DNA of 64,000 bases from an uncultured Flavobacterium sp. (lineage in GTDB: Bacteria; Bacteroidota; Bacteroidia; Flavobacteriales; Flavobacteriaceae), in contig CALJVL010000024.1 in assembly GCA_937773775.1 (NCBI GenBank), positions 62,001 through 126,000 of the forward strand. The letters run 5' to 3'. The notes below the pieces were generated by a model. The model was not told the DNA's origin. It was given only the letters and a program-made list of their open reading frames with translations, and searched no databases. Below are positions 8,522 to 17,154 of this stretch, piece after piece. The translations under genes and the position numbers were made by a program. Each line of letters starts with the position of its first letter. Position 1 is the first letter of the stretch.

Positions 8522-9382
8522 ATGATACAATCAATGACAGGTTTTGGTAAAGCAACTTTGCAATTACCAACCAAAAAAATAACAATAGAAGTAAAGTCCC
8601 TAAACAGTAAAGGACTTGATTTGAACGTTAGAATGCCTTCCCTTTACCGCGAAATGGAGTTGGGATTGCGTAACCAAATAGCAGTGAAACTCGAAAGGGG
8701 AAAAGTTGACTTTTCCGTTTTTGTGGAAAGCACGGCAGAACAAACTTCAACTAAAGTGAATGCCCCAATCATAAAAGGATACATTAAGCAGTTGAAAGAA
8801 ATCTATTCTGAGGCTGACGAGACCGAATTGATGAAAATGGCAGTCAGAATGCCAGACGCATTAAAAGTAGAGCGTGATGAAATTGACGAAAATGACTGGG
8901 TACAAATCCAAGCCGCTATTGAAGAAGCTCTCCATAATATATTGGCTTTTAGAAAAGACGAAGGAATTTCATTAGAAAAGGAATTTCAATTGCGAATTGG
9001 AAATATCCGTCAATATATGACTGAAGCACTGGCGCTAGACCCAGAGCGTGTCCAAGCAATAAAAGATCGTCTGCAAACTGCAATTGCAGAACTCAAGGTA
9101 AACGTGGATGAAAATCGTTTTGAGCAAGAGTTAATCTATTATTTAGAAAAACTCGACATTACTGAAGAAAAAGTTCGTCTAACTAATCATCTGGATTATT
9201 TCTTGGAAACAATAAACAGAACAGAAGCCAATGGTAGAAAGTTAGGTTTTATTACTCAAGAAATGGGGCGCGAAATCAATACTATGGGTTCTAAATCAAA
9301 TCATGCACAAATGCAAAAGTTAGTCGTTCAAATGAAAGACGAATTGGAAAAGATTAAAGAACAAGTTTTAAACGTTCTGTAA
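8522..9382 (+). CDS. YicC/YloC family endoribonuclease
   Basis: A 286-residue YicC-family protein of standard length. The N-terminus MIQSMTGFGKA is the family signature. The C-terminal DUF1732 region includes RTEANGRKLGFITQEMGREINTMGSK, broken here only by quotation limits, with the conserved REINTMGSK. E. coli YicC is an RNA endonuclease acting in RNA turnover; that role here is by homology. It lies 45 bases upstream of gmk, as in many bacteria, and is preceded by a good TAnnTTTG box, so it probably heads a transcript with gmk and nadD. Confidence 0.88.
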   Translation: MIQSMTGFGKATLQLPTKKITIEVKSLNSKGLDLNVRMPSLYREMELGLRNQIAVKLERGKVDFSVFVESTAEQTSTKVNAPIIKGYIKQLKEIYSEADETELMKMAVRMPDALKVERDEIDENDWVQIQAAIEEALHNILAFRKDEGISLEKEFQLRIGNIRQYMTEALALDPERVQAIKDRLQTAIAELKVNVDENRFEQELIYYLEKLDITEEKVRLTNHLDYFLETINRTEANGRKLGFITQEMGREINTMGSKSNHAQMQKLVVQMKDELEKIKEQVLNVL

Positions 9383-9427
9383 GCCTTTTAGCAAAAGCAT
9401 AAATACATACTGGAATAAATTCATAAA

Positions 9428-10000
9428 ATGGAAAAAGGAAAATTAATCGTTTTTTCAGCACCTTCTGGTTCTGGAAAAACGACTATCGTTAGACATTTAC
9501 TTGGCAAAGAAGATTTGAATTTGGAGTTTTCCATTTCGGCAGCCACACGCGAAGCTCGCGGAGAAGAGGTTAATGGGAAAGATTACTACTTCATATCTTT
9601 AGAAGAATTTAAAACTCACATCAAAAACGAAGATTTTGTAGAGTGGGAAGAGGTCTATCGTGATAATTTCTACGGTACTTTAAAAAGTGAAGTGGAACGC
9701 ATCTGGACTAAAGGTAAAAATGTGATTTTTGATATTGACGTAGCCGGTGGATTGCGAATAAAACACAAATTCCCGGAAGAAACTTTAGCCGTTTTTGTAA
9801 AACCGCCAAGTATAGACGAGTTGAAAATTCGATTGAAAAAAAGATCAACAGAAAGCGACGATAAGATTAATATGCGCATCGCTAAAGCTTCTGTAGAATT
9901 AGCTACGGCTCCGCAATTTGATGTAGTCATTAAAAACTACGATTTGGATATCGCTTTGGAAGAAGCCTATGAATTGGTGAAAGATTTTGTTAATAAATAG
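9428..10000 (+). CDS. gmk: Guanylate kinase
   Basis: Phosphorylates GMP to GDP with ATP in the cytoplasm; an essential step of purine nucleotide supply. The 190-residue length is typical. The P-loop SAPSGSGKTT is at residues 9-18, and the GMP-binding region includes SAATREARGEEVNGKDYYF near residues 37-55. The lid/CORE segment with RLKKRSTES lies near residue 138. It sits between yicC and nadD in one direction with short gaps, a common arrangement. No anomalies seen. Confidence 0.95.
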   Translation: MEKGKLIVFSAPSGSGKTTIVRHLLGKEDLNLEFSISAATREARGEEVNGKDYYFISLEEFKTHIKNEDFVEWEEVYRDNFYGTLKSEVERIWTKGKNVIFDIDVAGGLRIKHKFPEETLAVFVKPPSIDELKIRLKKRSTESDDKINMRIAKASVELATAPQFDVVIKNYDLDIALEEAYELVKDFVNK

Positions 10001-10076
10001 AAGCTAAACGATTGAAAAAATTGAAAACCAATGATAATCTTTCAATTCATAAACTTTAAATATTTAAACTAAATTT

Positions 10077-10658
10077 ATGAAAATAGGACTTTACTTCGGA
10101 ACGTTCAACCCCATACATGTTGGTCATTTAATAATTGCCAATCATATAGCGGAAAATGCTGACTTGGAACAAGTTTGGCTGGTCGTTACGCCGCACAATC
10201 CACATAAAAAGAAAGAAACTTTGCTAGACGATTATCATCGCCTTCAAATGGCACATCTGGCAACTGAGGATTACCCAAAGCTCAAACCTTCTGATATTGA
10301 ATTTAAATTATCGCAACCTAATTATACGGTAAACACATTAGTACAACTAGAAGAAAAATATCCAGACCATGAATTTTCTTTGATTATGGGAGAAGACAAT
10401 TTGAAGTCCTTACACAAATGGAAAAACTTTGAGGTCCTTTTACAAAATCACGACATTTATGTTTATCCAAGACTGTCTCCTGAACAGGAAGATCTAGATT
10501 TAAAAAACCACTCAAAAGTTCATTTAATTGACGCCCCTATAGTTGAAATTTCATCGACTTTTATTCGAGCAAGCATTAAAGAAGGAAAGAACATCCAGCC
10601 ATTATTACCTTCAAAAGTTTGGGAATACATTGATCACAATAATTTTTATAAAAAATAG
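10077..10658 (+). CDS. nadD: Nicotinate-nucleotide adenylyltransferase
   Basis: Joins ATP and nicotinate mononucleotide to form deamido-NAD in NAD biosynthesis. It is a 193-residue Rossmann nucleotidyltransferase. The N-terminal GTFNPIHVGHLIIA contains the HxGH ATP site near residues 18-21, and ISSTFIRASIKEG near residue 161 is the conserved C-terminal motif. The gene follows gmk by 76 bases. Its stop abuts the stop of the convergent LysR gene with no gap, so any terminator must lie inside coding sequence. Confidence 0.94.
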   Translation: MKIGLYFGTFNPIHVGHLIIANHIAENADLEQVWLVVTPHNPHKKKETLLDDYHRLQMAHLATEDYPKLKPSDIEFKLSQPNYTVNTLVQLEEKYPDHEFSLIMGEDNLKSLHKWKNFEVLLQNHDIYVYPRLSPEQEDLDLKNHSKVHLIDAPIVEISSTFIRASIKEGKNIQPLLPSKVWEYIDHNNFYKK

Positions 10659-11555
10659 TTACCCCAGTATATTTTTTAACTCAGACTCAATTTCTTGACG
10701 AGCATGATTAAAGTTATCATTTTTCCCTGATAATATATATACTCCGGTATTGGGCATTTGTTTACTATCCCACAATAGTTGCAGTTTTTCACTCTCGATA
10801 AATGACTTGGCGTTGCAGCTCCATACAATTGCGATCCCAGTGTTTTTTGATAGTATCCCTAACATTTCATATTCAGAAGGAATAATGTAATTAGGAATTA
10901 TTGATGGTCTTTTTTTATTAAAGACAAACATCCAAAATAATTTCACATGTGGAATTTCAGAATCATGACTATACCAAATTTGGTCATTCAACCAATTTTC
11001 TGTAGCAGTAAAATAATTCCCCTTAATTTTAGTTTTTAATACTTTCGAATCAATGTTTGTTGAACCCACTATAACCTGTTTGATGTCACCCACTTTTTTC
11101 TGAATGGTATCAAAAGTGTCGTATTTAGCCGTTACAATTGCAAAATCCAGTTTCTTGGTGTTAACCAATTCAAAAAGTGTTTGGTTTTCATGAAAACTAA
11201 AATCTATAAAGTCGAATTTTGAAATTAGCGAACTCCCCAAACTACTGAATAAATGTTCAGAAATCCCTATTGTGATTAATCGGTTAGCGTTAAAAGCTTT
11301 GGTGCGAAAACCATTTTCTACATTTTCCAGTCGATCTAACGCTTCTATTATCAAATTATTCAATAATTTAGCATACTCAGTTGGCTCGACACCCTTTGAT
11401 TTTCTATTAAATAGTTTATAGCCTACGTGCGCCTCCAGCATGGACATTTGCTGACTAACCGCCGGTTGACTGATGAATAATTCTTTGGCAGCCAAAGAAA
11501 AGTTGCGGTTTTTATATACCGATTTAAAGGTTCTGTACCATTCAAGATTGACCAT
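10659..11555 (-). CDS. LysR family transcriptional regulator
   Basis: A 298-residue regulator. The ATG at 11555 starts the standard LysR winged-helix domain: residues 1-60 include FSLAAKELFISQPAVSQQMSMLE and the wing FNRKSKGVEPTE. The remainder is the effector-binding domain. The open frame extends to 11657 but would overlap the divergent gene's start. It is divergent from the DJ-1/PfpI and alcohol dehydrogenase genes with an 86-base shared promoter region, so by the usual LysR pattern it probably controls them; that is inference. Electrophilic or aldehyde stress would fit those target enzymes. Confidence 0.88.
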   Translation of the reverse strand: MVNLEWYRTFKSVYKNRNFSLAAKELFISQPAVSQQMSMLEAHVGYKLFNRKSKGVEPTEYAKLLNNLIIEALDRLENVENGFRTKAFNANRLITIGISEHLFSSLGSSLISKFDFIDFSFHENQTLFELVNTKKLDFAIVTAKYDTFDTIQKKVGDIKQVIVGSTNIDSKVLKTKIKGNYFTATENWLNDQIWYSHDSEIPHVKLFWMFVFNKKRPSIIPNYIIPSEYEMLGILSKNTGIAIVWSCNAKSFIESEKLQLLWDSKQMPNTGVYILSGKNDNFNHARQEIESELKNILG

Positions 11556-11574
11556 GATATAAATATATTTATCA

Positions 11575-11582
11575 CAAACATA
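11575..11582 (-). promoter_or_regulatory. Candidate -7 promoter element for the LysR gene
   Basis: Reads TATGTTTG on the minus strand, 19 bases upstream of the LysR ATG at 11555. A second TAnnTTTG box faces the other way at 11617-11624, as expected of a divergent promoter pair. Confidence 0.45.
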
Positions 11583-11601
11583 ACTTAAATTATTTTTACT
11601 A

Positions 11602-11617
11602 ATGGCATATTCGCCAT
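11602..11617. promoter_or_regulatory. Inverted repeat in divergent promoter, candidate LysR operator
   Basis: ATGGC-N6-GCCAT is a 5-base inverted repeat with an AT-rich centre that touches the -7 box of the DJ-1/PfpI gene. Its size and position suit a LysR binding site, though it is short. The role is inferred from context only. Confidence 0.35.
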
Positions 11618-11624
11618 ATCTTTG
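11617..11624 (+). promoter_or_regulatory. Candidate -7 promoter element for the DJ-1/PfpI gene
   Basis: TATCTTTG, matching TAnnTTTG, 17 bases before the ATG at 11642. Confidence 0.45.
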
Positions 11625-11641
11625 TATAAACAAAATCAGTA

Positions 11642-12412
11642 ATGAAGAAAATAGCACTGTTTACAGTAATAGCATTAACAGTAGGTTGTCTAAGCGCAAC
11701 TGCTCAAAAACAAAATAAAAAAATTATGAAAAAAGTATTATTTGTTCTCACTAGTCATGATAAACTAGGAGATACCGGAGAAAAAACAGGATATTGGACT
11801 GAAGAATTTGCAGCTCCATATTACGAACTAGCCGACAAAGGCATTCAAATTGATATTGCCACACCTCTAGGAGGACAACCTCCAATCGACCCAAAAAGTG
11901 ACGATCCTTCTGCTGCGACAGAAGACACAAAAAGACTTGACAAGGACACTGAAGTATTGGCAAAACTAAAAAACACGCATAAATTATCGGATGTGAATGA
12001 ATCCGACTATGATGCCGTTTTTTACCCAGGAGGTCACGGTCCACTTTGGGATCTAGCAACAGACAAAACATCAAGCGCATTGATTGAAGCTTTTTATACT
12101 AACAACAAACCAGTGGCTTTCGTTTGTCATTCACCAGCGGTACTAAAAAACGTAAAAGTAAATGGAGAGTTTTTAGTGAAAGGTAAAAATGTAACTGGTT
12201 TTTCAAATACTGAAGAAGCAGCAGTTGGATTAACTGATGTTGTTCCTTTTTTACTGGAAGACGCTTTACAGGCCAACGGTGCAAGCTACTCAAAAGTTGA
12301 AGACTGGCATCCTTATGCAGTTGAAGATGGTTTGTTGATTACAGGACAAAACCCAGCCTCATCTAAATTAGTAGCCGAAAAGTTATTAGGCCAATTAAAC
12401 GCAAAAAAATAA
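11642..12412 (+). CDS. DJ-1/PfpI family protein (type 1 glutamine amidotransferase-like)
   Basis: A 256-residue protein of the DJ-1/ThiJ/PfpI class closest to Hsp31-type chaperone/glyoxalase proteins. The nucleophile-elbow cysteine is in VAFVCHSPAVL near residue 160, and a conserved acidic residue is in GYWTEEFAAPYY. Residues 1-21 look like a signal peptide ending ATAQ, unusual for this mostly cytoplasmic family. An internal ATG at 11726 (MKKVLFVLTSHDK) would give the usual cytoplasmic form. It is two bases upstream of the alcohol dehydrogenase gene, so they form an operon, apparently under the divergent LysR regulator. Methylglyoxal or aldehyde detoxification is a reasonable inference. Confidence 0.85.
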   Translation: MKKIALFTVIALTVGCLSATAQKQNKKIMKKVLFVLTSHDKLGDTGEKTGYWTEEFAAPYYELADKGIQIDIATPLGGQPPIDPKSDDPSAATEDTKRLDKDTEVLAKLKNTHKLSDVNESDYDAVFYPGGHGPLWDLATDKTSSALIEAFYTNNKPVAFVCHSPAVLKNVKVNGEFLVKGKNVTGFSNTEEAAVGLTDVVPFLLEDALQANGASYSKVEDWHPYAVEDGLLITGQNPASSKLVAEKLLGQLNAKK

Positions 12413-12414
12413 AT

Positions 12415-13572
12415 ATGTTAAACTTCGATTTATATAATCCAACGAATCTCGTATTCGGAAAAGGACAAATAGAAAAATTAGGAACCCTCGTACCTAAAGG
12501 AGCCAAAATCTTATTGGCTTACGGTGGAGGAAGCATCTTTAAAAATGGAATACACGAACAAGTGATCAACAACCTTACGGGTCATGAAATTGTGGAGTTT
12601 AGCGGAATTGAAGCTAATCCCCATTTCGAAACCTTAATGAAAGCTGTTGCTGTTGTTAAAGAACAAAAGATTGATTTCATCTTGGCCGTTGGTGGTGGAT
12701 CTGTAATTGATGGTGTAAAGTTTATTTCTGGAGCAGTTAATTATCATGGAGACCCAATCGAGATTTTGCAAAAGCGAATCTTAATTAAAGAAAATGCAGT
12801 GCCTTTCGGAACCGTATTAACTTTACCTGCAACGGGAAGCGAAATGAATTCTGGTGCGGTTGTGACTATCGAATCGACCAAAGAGAAATTGGCTTTTGGA
12901 GGTTCTGCTTTATTTCCTAAATTCTCTATTTGCGATCCAACCGTAATCGAATCTTTACCAAAAAGACAGTTACAAAACGGAGTCGTTGATGCATACACAC
13001 ACGTGATGGAGCAATACTTAACCTATCCTCACGAAGGATATTTACAAGACCGTATTGCCGAAGGAATTTTACAAACCTTACTTGAAGTTGGTCCAAAAGT
13101 GGTAGAAAACCCTAAAGACTATGCCTTGGCATCTAACTTTATGTGGAGTTGTACTATGGCTTTGAATGGTTTAATCCAAAAAGGCGTTCCCAGTGACTGG
13201 GCAACCCATATGATTGGCCATGAACTGACTGCTATGTATGGAATTGACCACGCAAGAACACTAGCTGTTATCGCTCCAAGTTTATACAAAGTGATGTTTG
13301 AAACCAAAAAAGCAAAACTGGCACAATACGGAAAACGTATCTTCAACTTAGAAGGTACCGAAGACGAAATTGCCAATGAAGCTATTAACAAAACAGTTGA
13401 GTTCTTCCATAACATGGGAATGAACACTAAACTTTCAGACTATACAAAAGATTACGATGCTACTGCAGATTTCATTGTAAATCGTTTTGACGAAAGAGGA
13501 TGGAAAGGCTTAGGTGAAAAACAAAATGTCACATTAGACAAAGTAAAAGCTATTGTAGAAATGAGTTATTAA
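12415..13572 (+). CDS. Iron-containing alcohol dehydrogenase (YqhD-like)
   Basis: A 385-residue group III alcohol dehydrogenase resembling NADPH-dependent butanol dehydrogenase/YqhD aldehyde reductases. The cofactor-binding ILAVGGGSVIDGVK is near residue 95. Metal ligands are visible as the Asp and His of VVDAYTHVMEQY and the two His of IGHELTAMYGIDHART. YqhD enzymes reduce aldehydes including those from lipid peroxidation; this substrate range is inferred. The start is two bases after the DJ-1/PfpI stop. A strong terminator follows. Confidence 0.9.
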   Translation: MLNFDLYNPTNLVFGKGQIEKLGTLVPKGAKILLAYGGGSIFKNGIHEQVINNLTGHEIVEFSGIEANPHFETLMKAVAVVKEQKIDFILAVGGGSVIDGVKFISGAVNYHGDPIEILQKRILIKENAVPFGTVLTLPATGSEMNSGAVVTIESTKEKLAFGGSALFPKFSICDPTVIESLPKRQLQNGVVDAYTHVMEQYLTYPHEGYLQDRIAEGILQTLLEVGPKVVENPKDYALASNFMWSCTMALNGLIQKGVPSDWATHMIGHELTAMYGIDHARTLAVIAPSLYKVMFETKKAKLAQYGKRIFNLEGTEDEIANEAINKTVEFFHNMGMNTKLSDYTKDYDATADFIVNRFDERGWKGLGEKQNVTLDKVKAIVEMSY

Positions 13573-13603
13573 TTCTAGACACTCAATTCATTCGGTGTAA
13601 AAT

Positions 13604-13641
13604 AAAAAGGCGTTCTTGAATTTAATTCAGGACGCCTTTTT
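13604..13641 (+). terminator. Intrinsic terminator after the alcohol dehydrogenase gene
   Basis: AAAAAGGCGTTCTTGAA pairs with TTCAGGACGCCTTTTT around a TTTAA loop, ending in a T run; 31 bases after the stop codon. Confidence 0.8.
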
Positions 13642-13864
13642 CAATACAACAAAACTAACTAATTCAATTATAAGTTTTTATTAAAAACTTAATTTATAGT
13701 AAGTTAGAACGTTAATAAAATATGTTTATTGTTCGATATTTCAACATAAACTAATTTAATTTTACTATCCCTATTTTCATTGCAGTATGGCTTACAGTAT
13801 CTTCAACTGTTTATTTGTTTAATCAATCCAATTTTAAGTACTTTTGGTTAAATTTAATGTAAAA

Positions 13865-14860
13865 ATGACCGAAAATATAAAATTTGCAGTGATTGGTGGC
13901 GGAAGTTGGGCAACAGCAATTACAAAAATGCTATGTGTGAATCTTTCTGAAGTTTCATGGTACATGCGCAACGAATCCGCTATCGAACATATCAACACTT
14001 ACAAGCACAACCCTAATTATCTAAGTTCAGTGGAGTTTGACACCAAAAAACTTAAATTGACTAGTGATATTAATGAAGCTGTCGCTTCTGCTGACTACAT
14101 CATATTTGCCGTTCCTTCCGCATTCTTGAGCGGCGAGTTAGAAAAATTAACGGTCTCACTACAAGATAAGGTTGTTTTCTCAGCCATCAAAGGAATCGTT
14201 CCAGAGACGAGTATGATTGTGGGAGAGCATTTTCACTTTAAATATGATATTCCATATTACAACATTGGCGTCATCACTGGTCCGTGTCATGCCGAAGAGG
14301 TGGCTTTGGAACGTTTATCATATCTTACCATAGCCTGTGGAGATGCTGATAAGGCAAAAATCGTCGCCGAAACTTTAGCTGGAAATTATATTAAAACTAA
14401 GATCACTGATGATATTATTGGGACTGAGTATGCTGCAATGCTGAAAAATATTTATGCTATTGCTGCCGGTATGGCCCACGGACTAGGTTATGGAGATAAT
14501 TTTCAATCCGTTTTGATGAGCAATGGCATCCGCGAAATGAAAAAATTCATCAAGAAAGTGCATAAAATGAAACGAAATATCAACGACTCAGCTTATTTAG
14601 GTGATTTATTGGTGACAGGATATTCCGTTTTTTCAAGAAATAGAATGTTCGGAAATATGATTGGTAAGGGGTATACTGTAAAGAGCGCCATGATGGAAAT
14701 GAGCATGGTTTCCGAAGGCTATTACGCAACAAAAAGCGCCTATAAACTCAACCAAGGTTATGGAGCAAAAACGCCGATTATTGATGCAGTTTACCAAATT
14801 TTGTATGAAGGAAAAGATGCAAAAGCAGTGTTTAAGGCACTAACTGATAAGCTAGATTAA
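13865..14860 (+). CDS. gpsA: NAD(P)H-dependent glycerol-3-phosphate dehydrogenase
   Basis: Reduces dihydroxyacetone phosphate to sn-glycerol 3-phosphate for membrane lipid synthesis. The ATG at 13865 gives 331 residues; the extension to a TTG at 13844 has no family support. The N-terminal FAVIGGGSWATAI is the Rossmann glycine motif, and the active-site lysine region is MLKNIYAIAAGMAHGLGYGDN around residue 190. The strand ends in a strong bidirectional terminator. It stands alone, after a 290-base upstream region that holds the previous terminator and AT-rich sequence. Confidence 0.93.
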   Translation: MTENIKFAVIGGGSWATAITKMLCVNLSEVSWYMRNESAIEHINTYKHNPNYLSSVEFDTKKLKLTSDINEAVASADYIIFAVPSAFLSGELEKLTVSLQDKVVFSAIKGIVPETSMIVGEHFHFKYDIPYYNIGVITGPCHAEEVALERLSYLTIACGDADKAKIVAETLAGNYIKTKITDDIIGTEYAAMLKNIYAIAAGMAHGLGYGDNFQSVLMSNGIREMKKFIKKVHKMKRNINDSAYLGDLLVTGYSVFSRNRMFGNMIGKGYTVKSAMMEMSMVSEGYYATKSAYKLNQGYGAKTPIIDAVYQILYEGKDAKAVFKALTDKLD

Positions 14861-14878
14861 AGACATTACAAAATATAT

Positions 14879-14921
14879 AAAAGTAAAGGCGCTATTTTTT
14901 AGAAATAGCGCCTTTACTTTT
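14879..14921. terminator. Bidirectional terminator between gpsA and a convergent gene
   Basis: AAAGTAAAGGCGCTATTT pairs perfectly with AAATAGCGCCTTTACTTT around a short loop, with A and T runs on either side. It serves gpsA on the plus strand and the conserved gene ending at 14943 on the minus strand. Confidence 0.8.
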
Positions 14922-14942
14922 ATAGTATTACTTAAACATAAT

Positions 14943-15350
14943 TTACCTCACAATGATTCCTTCAACGAATAAAATAGGCACTTCTTCTGTCGCTGTTTCG
15001 TTAATTGAATTCGCTTTAAAAATAAATTTTTTATCGTATAGCTTATCGCCAATAAAATAAGATACTGAAAACTCGTTATTAAGTGCCAAAACACTTTTAT
15101 AGATCATTTCGATTTTCATAACAGATACTGGAGGAATTTCGATAAAAGCATGACGAAGTAGAGACGTTTTTTTCATTTCACCATCTATAGTTCCAAAAGC
15201 TTTTGAAACAACCATAACGCTTTCGATGAGGAAGTCACTATCGTTTACTAAATAGGCAAACCAAACTTTTTCCATGAAATCGTCGCTCCACTCCTGAACG
15301 GCAGCTACAAATACGTTTTCCACTTCTGGTATGATGATGTCTTTTTTCAT
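14943..15350 (-). CDS. Conserved hypothetical protein downstream of pheS
   Basis: A 135-residue protein without signal peptide or membrane segment. The ATG at 15350 (MKKDIIIPEVENVFVAAV) is preferred over the 15383 start, whose added residues are unlike a folded N-terminus. The chain is rich in beta-type segments such as VWFAYLVNDSD and FSVSYFIGDKLYD. I recall similar genes beside pheS in other Flavobacteriaceae, but know no function. Its upstream side is the hairpin repeat at 15410-15492, which separates it from pheS. Confidence 0.65.
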   Translation of the reverse strand: MKKDIIIPEVENVFVAAVQEWSDDFMEKVWFAYLVNDSDFLIESVMVVSKAFGTIDGEMKKTSLLRHAFIEIPPVSVMKIEMIYKSVLALNNEFSVSYFIGDKLYDKKFIFKANSINETATEEVPILFVEGIIVR

Positions 15351-15409
15351 TGCTGCTGTTTTGCTATGATGTCTCGGAGACAAAAAATAATATTGTGCAG
15401 AACTTCCTT

Positions 15410-15492
15410 GCCCAGATAGAAGTGAAAATCCTTTTCTTGTTTTTCTTTAAAACAAGAAAAGATTGTAACGAATAGCTGGAAATAGCTCCTAA
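15410..15492. repeat. Hairpin repeat, copy 1
   Basis: Intergenic element with conserved ends (GCCCAGATAGAAG and GGAAATAGCTCCTAA) enclosing a perfect 13-base inverted repeat, CTTTTCTTGTTTT / AAAACAAGAAAAG (15431-15443 and 15449-15461). A second copy with the same ends but a different inner hairpin lies at 40059-40162. Both are at gene 3' ends. It looks like a dispersed flavobacterial intergenic repeat; a terminator-like role is possible. Confidence 0.6.
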
Positions 15493-15502
15493 TTCTTATT
15501 TA

Positions 15503-16522
15503 TTAAATACTCGCTTTGAACTGCTCTAAGAAACGAACGTCATTTTCGTAAAACATACGGATATCACCAATTTGATAATTCAGCATGGCAATTCTTTCAA
15601 TTCCCATTCCGAAGGCGAAACCAGTATACTCCTCTGAATCGATACCGCAATTTTTAAGTACGTTAGGATCCACCATACCACAACCACCAATTTCTAACCA
15701 TCCTGTTCCTTTGGTAATTCTGTGATCAGTTTCGGTTTTTAATCCCCAGTAAATGTCAATTTCGGCACTTGGTTCCGTAAACGGAAAGTAAGACGGACGT
15801 AAACGAATTTTTGATTTACCGAACATCTCCTTCGTAAAGTGCAACAAGGTTTGCTTCAAATCAGCAAACGAAACATCTTTATCTATATACAGCCCTTCTA
15901 CTTGATGAAAAATACAGTGTGAACGAGAGGAAACGGCTTCATTGCGAAAAACTCTTCCTGGTGAAATAGTACGTATGGGTGGCTTATTGTTTTCCATGTA
16001 ACGCACCTGAACTGATGAGGTGTGCGTACGCAGCAAAATATCAGGATCGGTTTGAATAAAAAAAGTATCCTGCATATCACGCGCCGGATGGTATTCTGGC
16101 AAGTTTAATGCGGTAAAATTATGCCAATCATCTTCGATTTCAGGCCCTTCAGAAACATTGAAACCAATATTTGAAAAAATATCTATAATTTGGTTTTTAA
16201 CTAGAGATATAGGGTGGCGTGAACCAATAGTTACCGGCTCGCCCGATCTTGTCAAATCACCATAAAACCCCTTACTTTCTTCTTTGTTTTCTAAAGCTTC
16301 CTGTATTGATTTTACCTTTTCTTCAGCAGAGGTCTTTAACAAGTTAATCACTTGTCCAAATTCCTTTTTTTGTTCATTAGGAACATTTTTGAATTCGGCA
16401 AAAAACTCTTTTAAAACACCTTTACTTCCAAGAAATTTAATTCGGAAAGCTTCTAGTTCTGATGCATTTTGTGTTGAGAAAGCTTGTGCTTCACCAATAT
16501 ATTCTTTTATCTTTTCTATCAT
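15503..16522 (-). CDS. pheS: Phenylalanyl-tRNA synthetase alpha subunit
   Basis: Catalytic subunit of the alpha2-beta2 enzyme that charges tRNA-Phe; class II synthetase. From the ATG at 16522 it has 339 residues, the family length (an ATG two codons earlier at 16528 is equally possible). The N-terminal coiled coil covers about residues 1-85. Motif 2 is seen in [22 protein letters not shown], quoted as GRVFRNEAV and FHQVEG, and motif 3 in [13 protein letters not shown] near the C-terminus. The beta-subunit gene is not in this window. A TAAATTTG box lies just upstream. Confidence 0.95.
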   Translation of the reverse strand: MIEKIKEYIGEAQAFSTQNASELEAFRIKFLGSKGVLKEFFAEFKNVPNEQKKEFGQVINLLKTSAEEKVKSIQEALENKEESKGFYGDLTRSGEPVTIGSRHPISLVKNQIIDIFSNIGFNVSEGPEIEDDWHNFTALNLPEYHPARDMQDTFFIQTDPDILLRTHTSSVQVRYMENNKPPIRTISPGRVFRNEAVSSRSHCIFHQVEGLYIDKDVSFADLKQTLLHFTKEMFGKSKIRLRPSYFPFTEPSAEIDIYWGLKTETDHRITKGTGWLEIGGCGMVDPNVLKNCGIDSEEYTGFAFGMGIERIAMLNYQIGDIRMFYENDVRFLEQFKASI

Positions 16523-16544
16523 TTTCATTCCATAATTGAGTGTG

Positions 16545-16552
16545 CAAATTTA
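16545..16552 (-). promoter_or_regulatory. Candidate -7 promoter element for pheS
   Basis: TAAATTTG on the minus strand, 22 bases upstream of the ATG at 16522. A start at 16528 would leave a leader only about ten bases long, slightly favouring 16522. Confidence 0.4.
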
Positions 16553-16634
16553 CAATATTTGTTTCAGGTTTAAAGTTTAAAGTTCAAAGTTTACGGTCTA
16601 AAACCAAAAAACCCGAATCTGCAATCCGAAAAAC

Positions 16635-16991
16635 TTACTCTATAACTTCTCTTTCCAGAAAATAATTAACAATAGCCTCTTTCATTAAAACAGATTGCTC
16701 TCCAGCCTTTAGAGGTGGTAATTCTTCCTTAACGGTGTAATGCGGCCAACCATCTTCATCAAAAAATTCGAACTCATAGAAACCATAAGGCTCTAATAAC
16801 CGACAAATGGCAATATGCATGAGGTTTAATTTCTCATCTTTTTTATATTCACTATGAACCTTCCCAAGTTCCTGCACTCCGATTAAATAAATTATGGCGT
16901 CCAAATCCAAGTCTTCACCTTGCGAAAATTGATCTGAAAGTATATTTACCAGCTTTTCCCAGCGGTCTTTAAGTTGTTTGTCTCTTGACAT
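16635..16991 (-). CDS. Conserved hypothetical protein (Bacteroidetes)
   Basis: A 118-residue acidic, soluble protein starting MSRDKQLKDRWEKLVNIL. It is mostly predicted helix, with a short aromatic beta stretch YGFYEFEFFDEDGWPHYTV near residues 72-90. No signal peptide or known catalytic motif is visible. It lies upstream of pheS in the same direction with about 110 bases between, including short AAAGTTTAAAGTTCAAAG-type repeats. I recognise it only as a small family conserved in Bacteroidetes; function unknown. Confidence 0.7.
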   Translation of the reverse strand: MSRDKQLKDRWEKLVNILSDQFSQGEDLDLDAIIYLIGVQELGKVHSEYKKDEKLNLMHIAICRLLEPYGFYEFEFFDEDGWPHYTVKEELPPLKAGEQSVLMKEAIVNYFLEREVIE

Positions 16992-17071
16992 TTTTAATAT
17001 AGGATTTTAGATTTAGAATTTAGAATTTGCAAAAAACACAAATATTCAACTCTTTCATCAAAATTAGTCTG

Positions 17072-17079
17072 CAAATATA
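17072..17079 (-). promoter_or_regulatory. Candidate -7 promoter element for the hypothetical at 16635-16991
   Basis: TATATTTG on the minus strand, 80 bases upstream of the ATG. It is back to back with the plus-strand box at 17119-17126. Confidence 0.35.
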
Positions 17080-17118
17080 ACAACTTGAAAATTGACAATG
17101 GATATTTGATTATTCTTT

Positions 17119-17126
17119 TATATTTG
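17119..17126 (+). promoter_or_regulatory. Candidate -7 promoter element for cvpA
   Basis: TATATTTG, 28 bases before the cvpA-family ATG at 17155. Confidence 0.4.
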
Positions 17127-17154
17127 TTGTTTCACTTTACTAAAGTTACTTATT

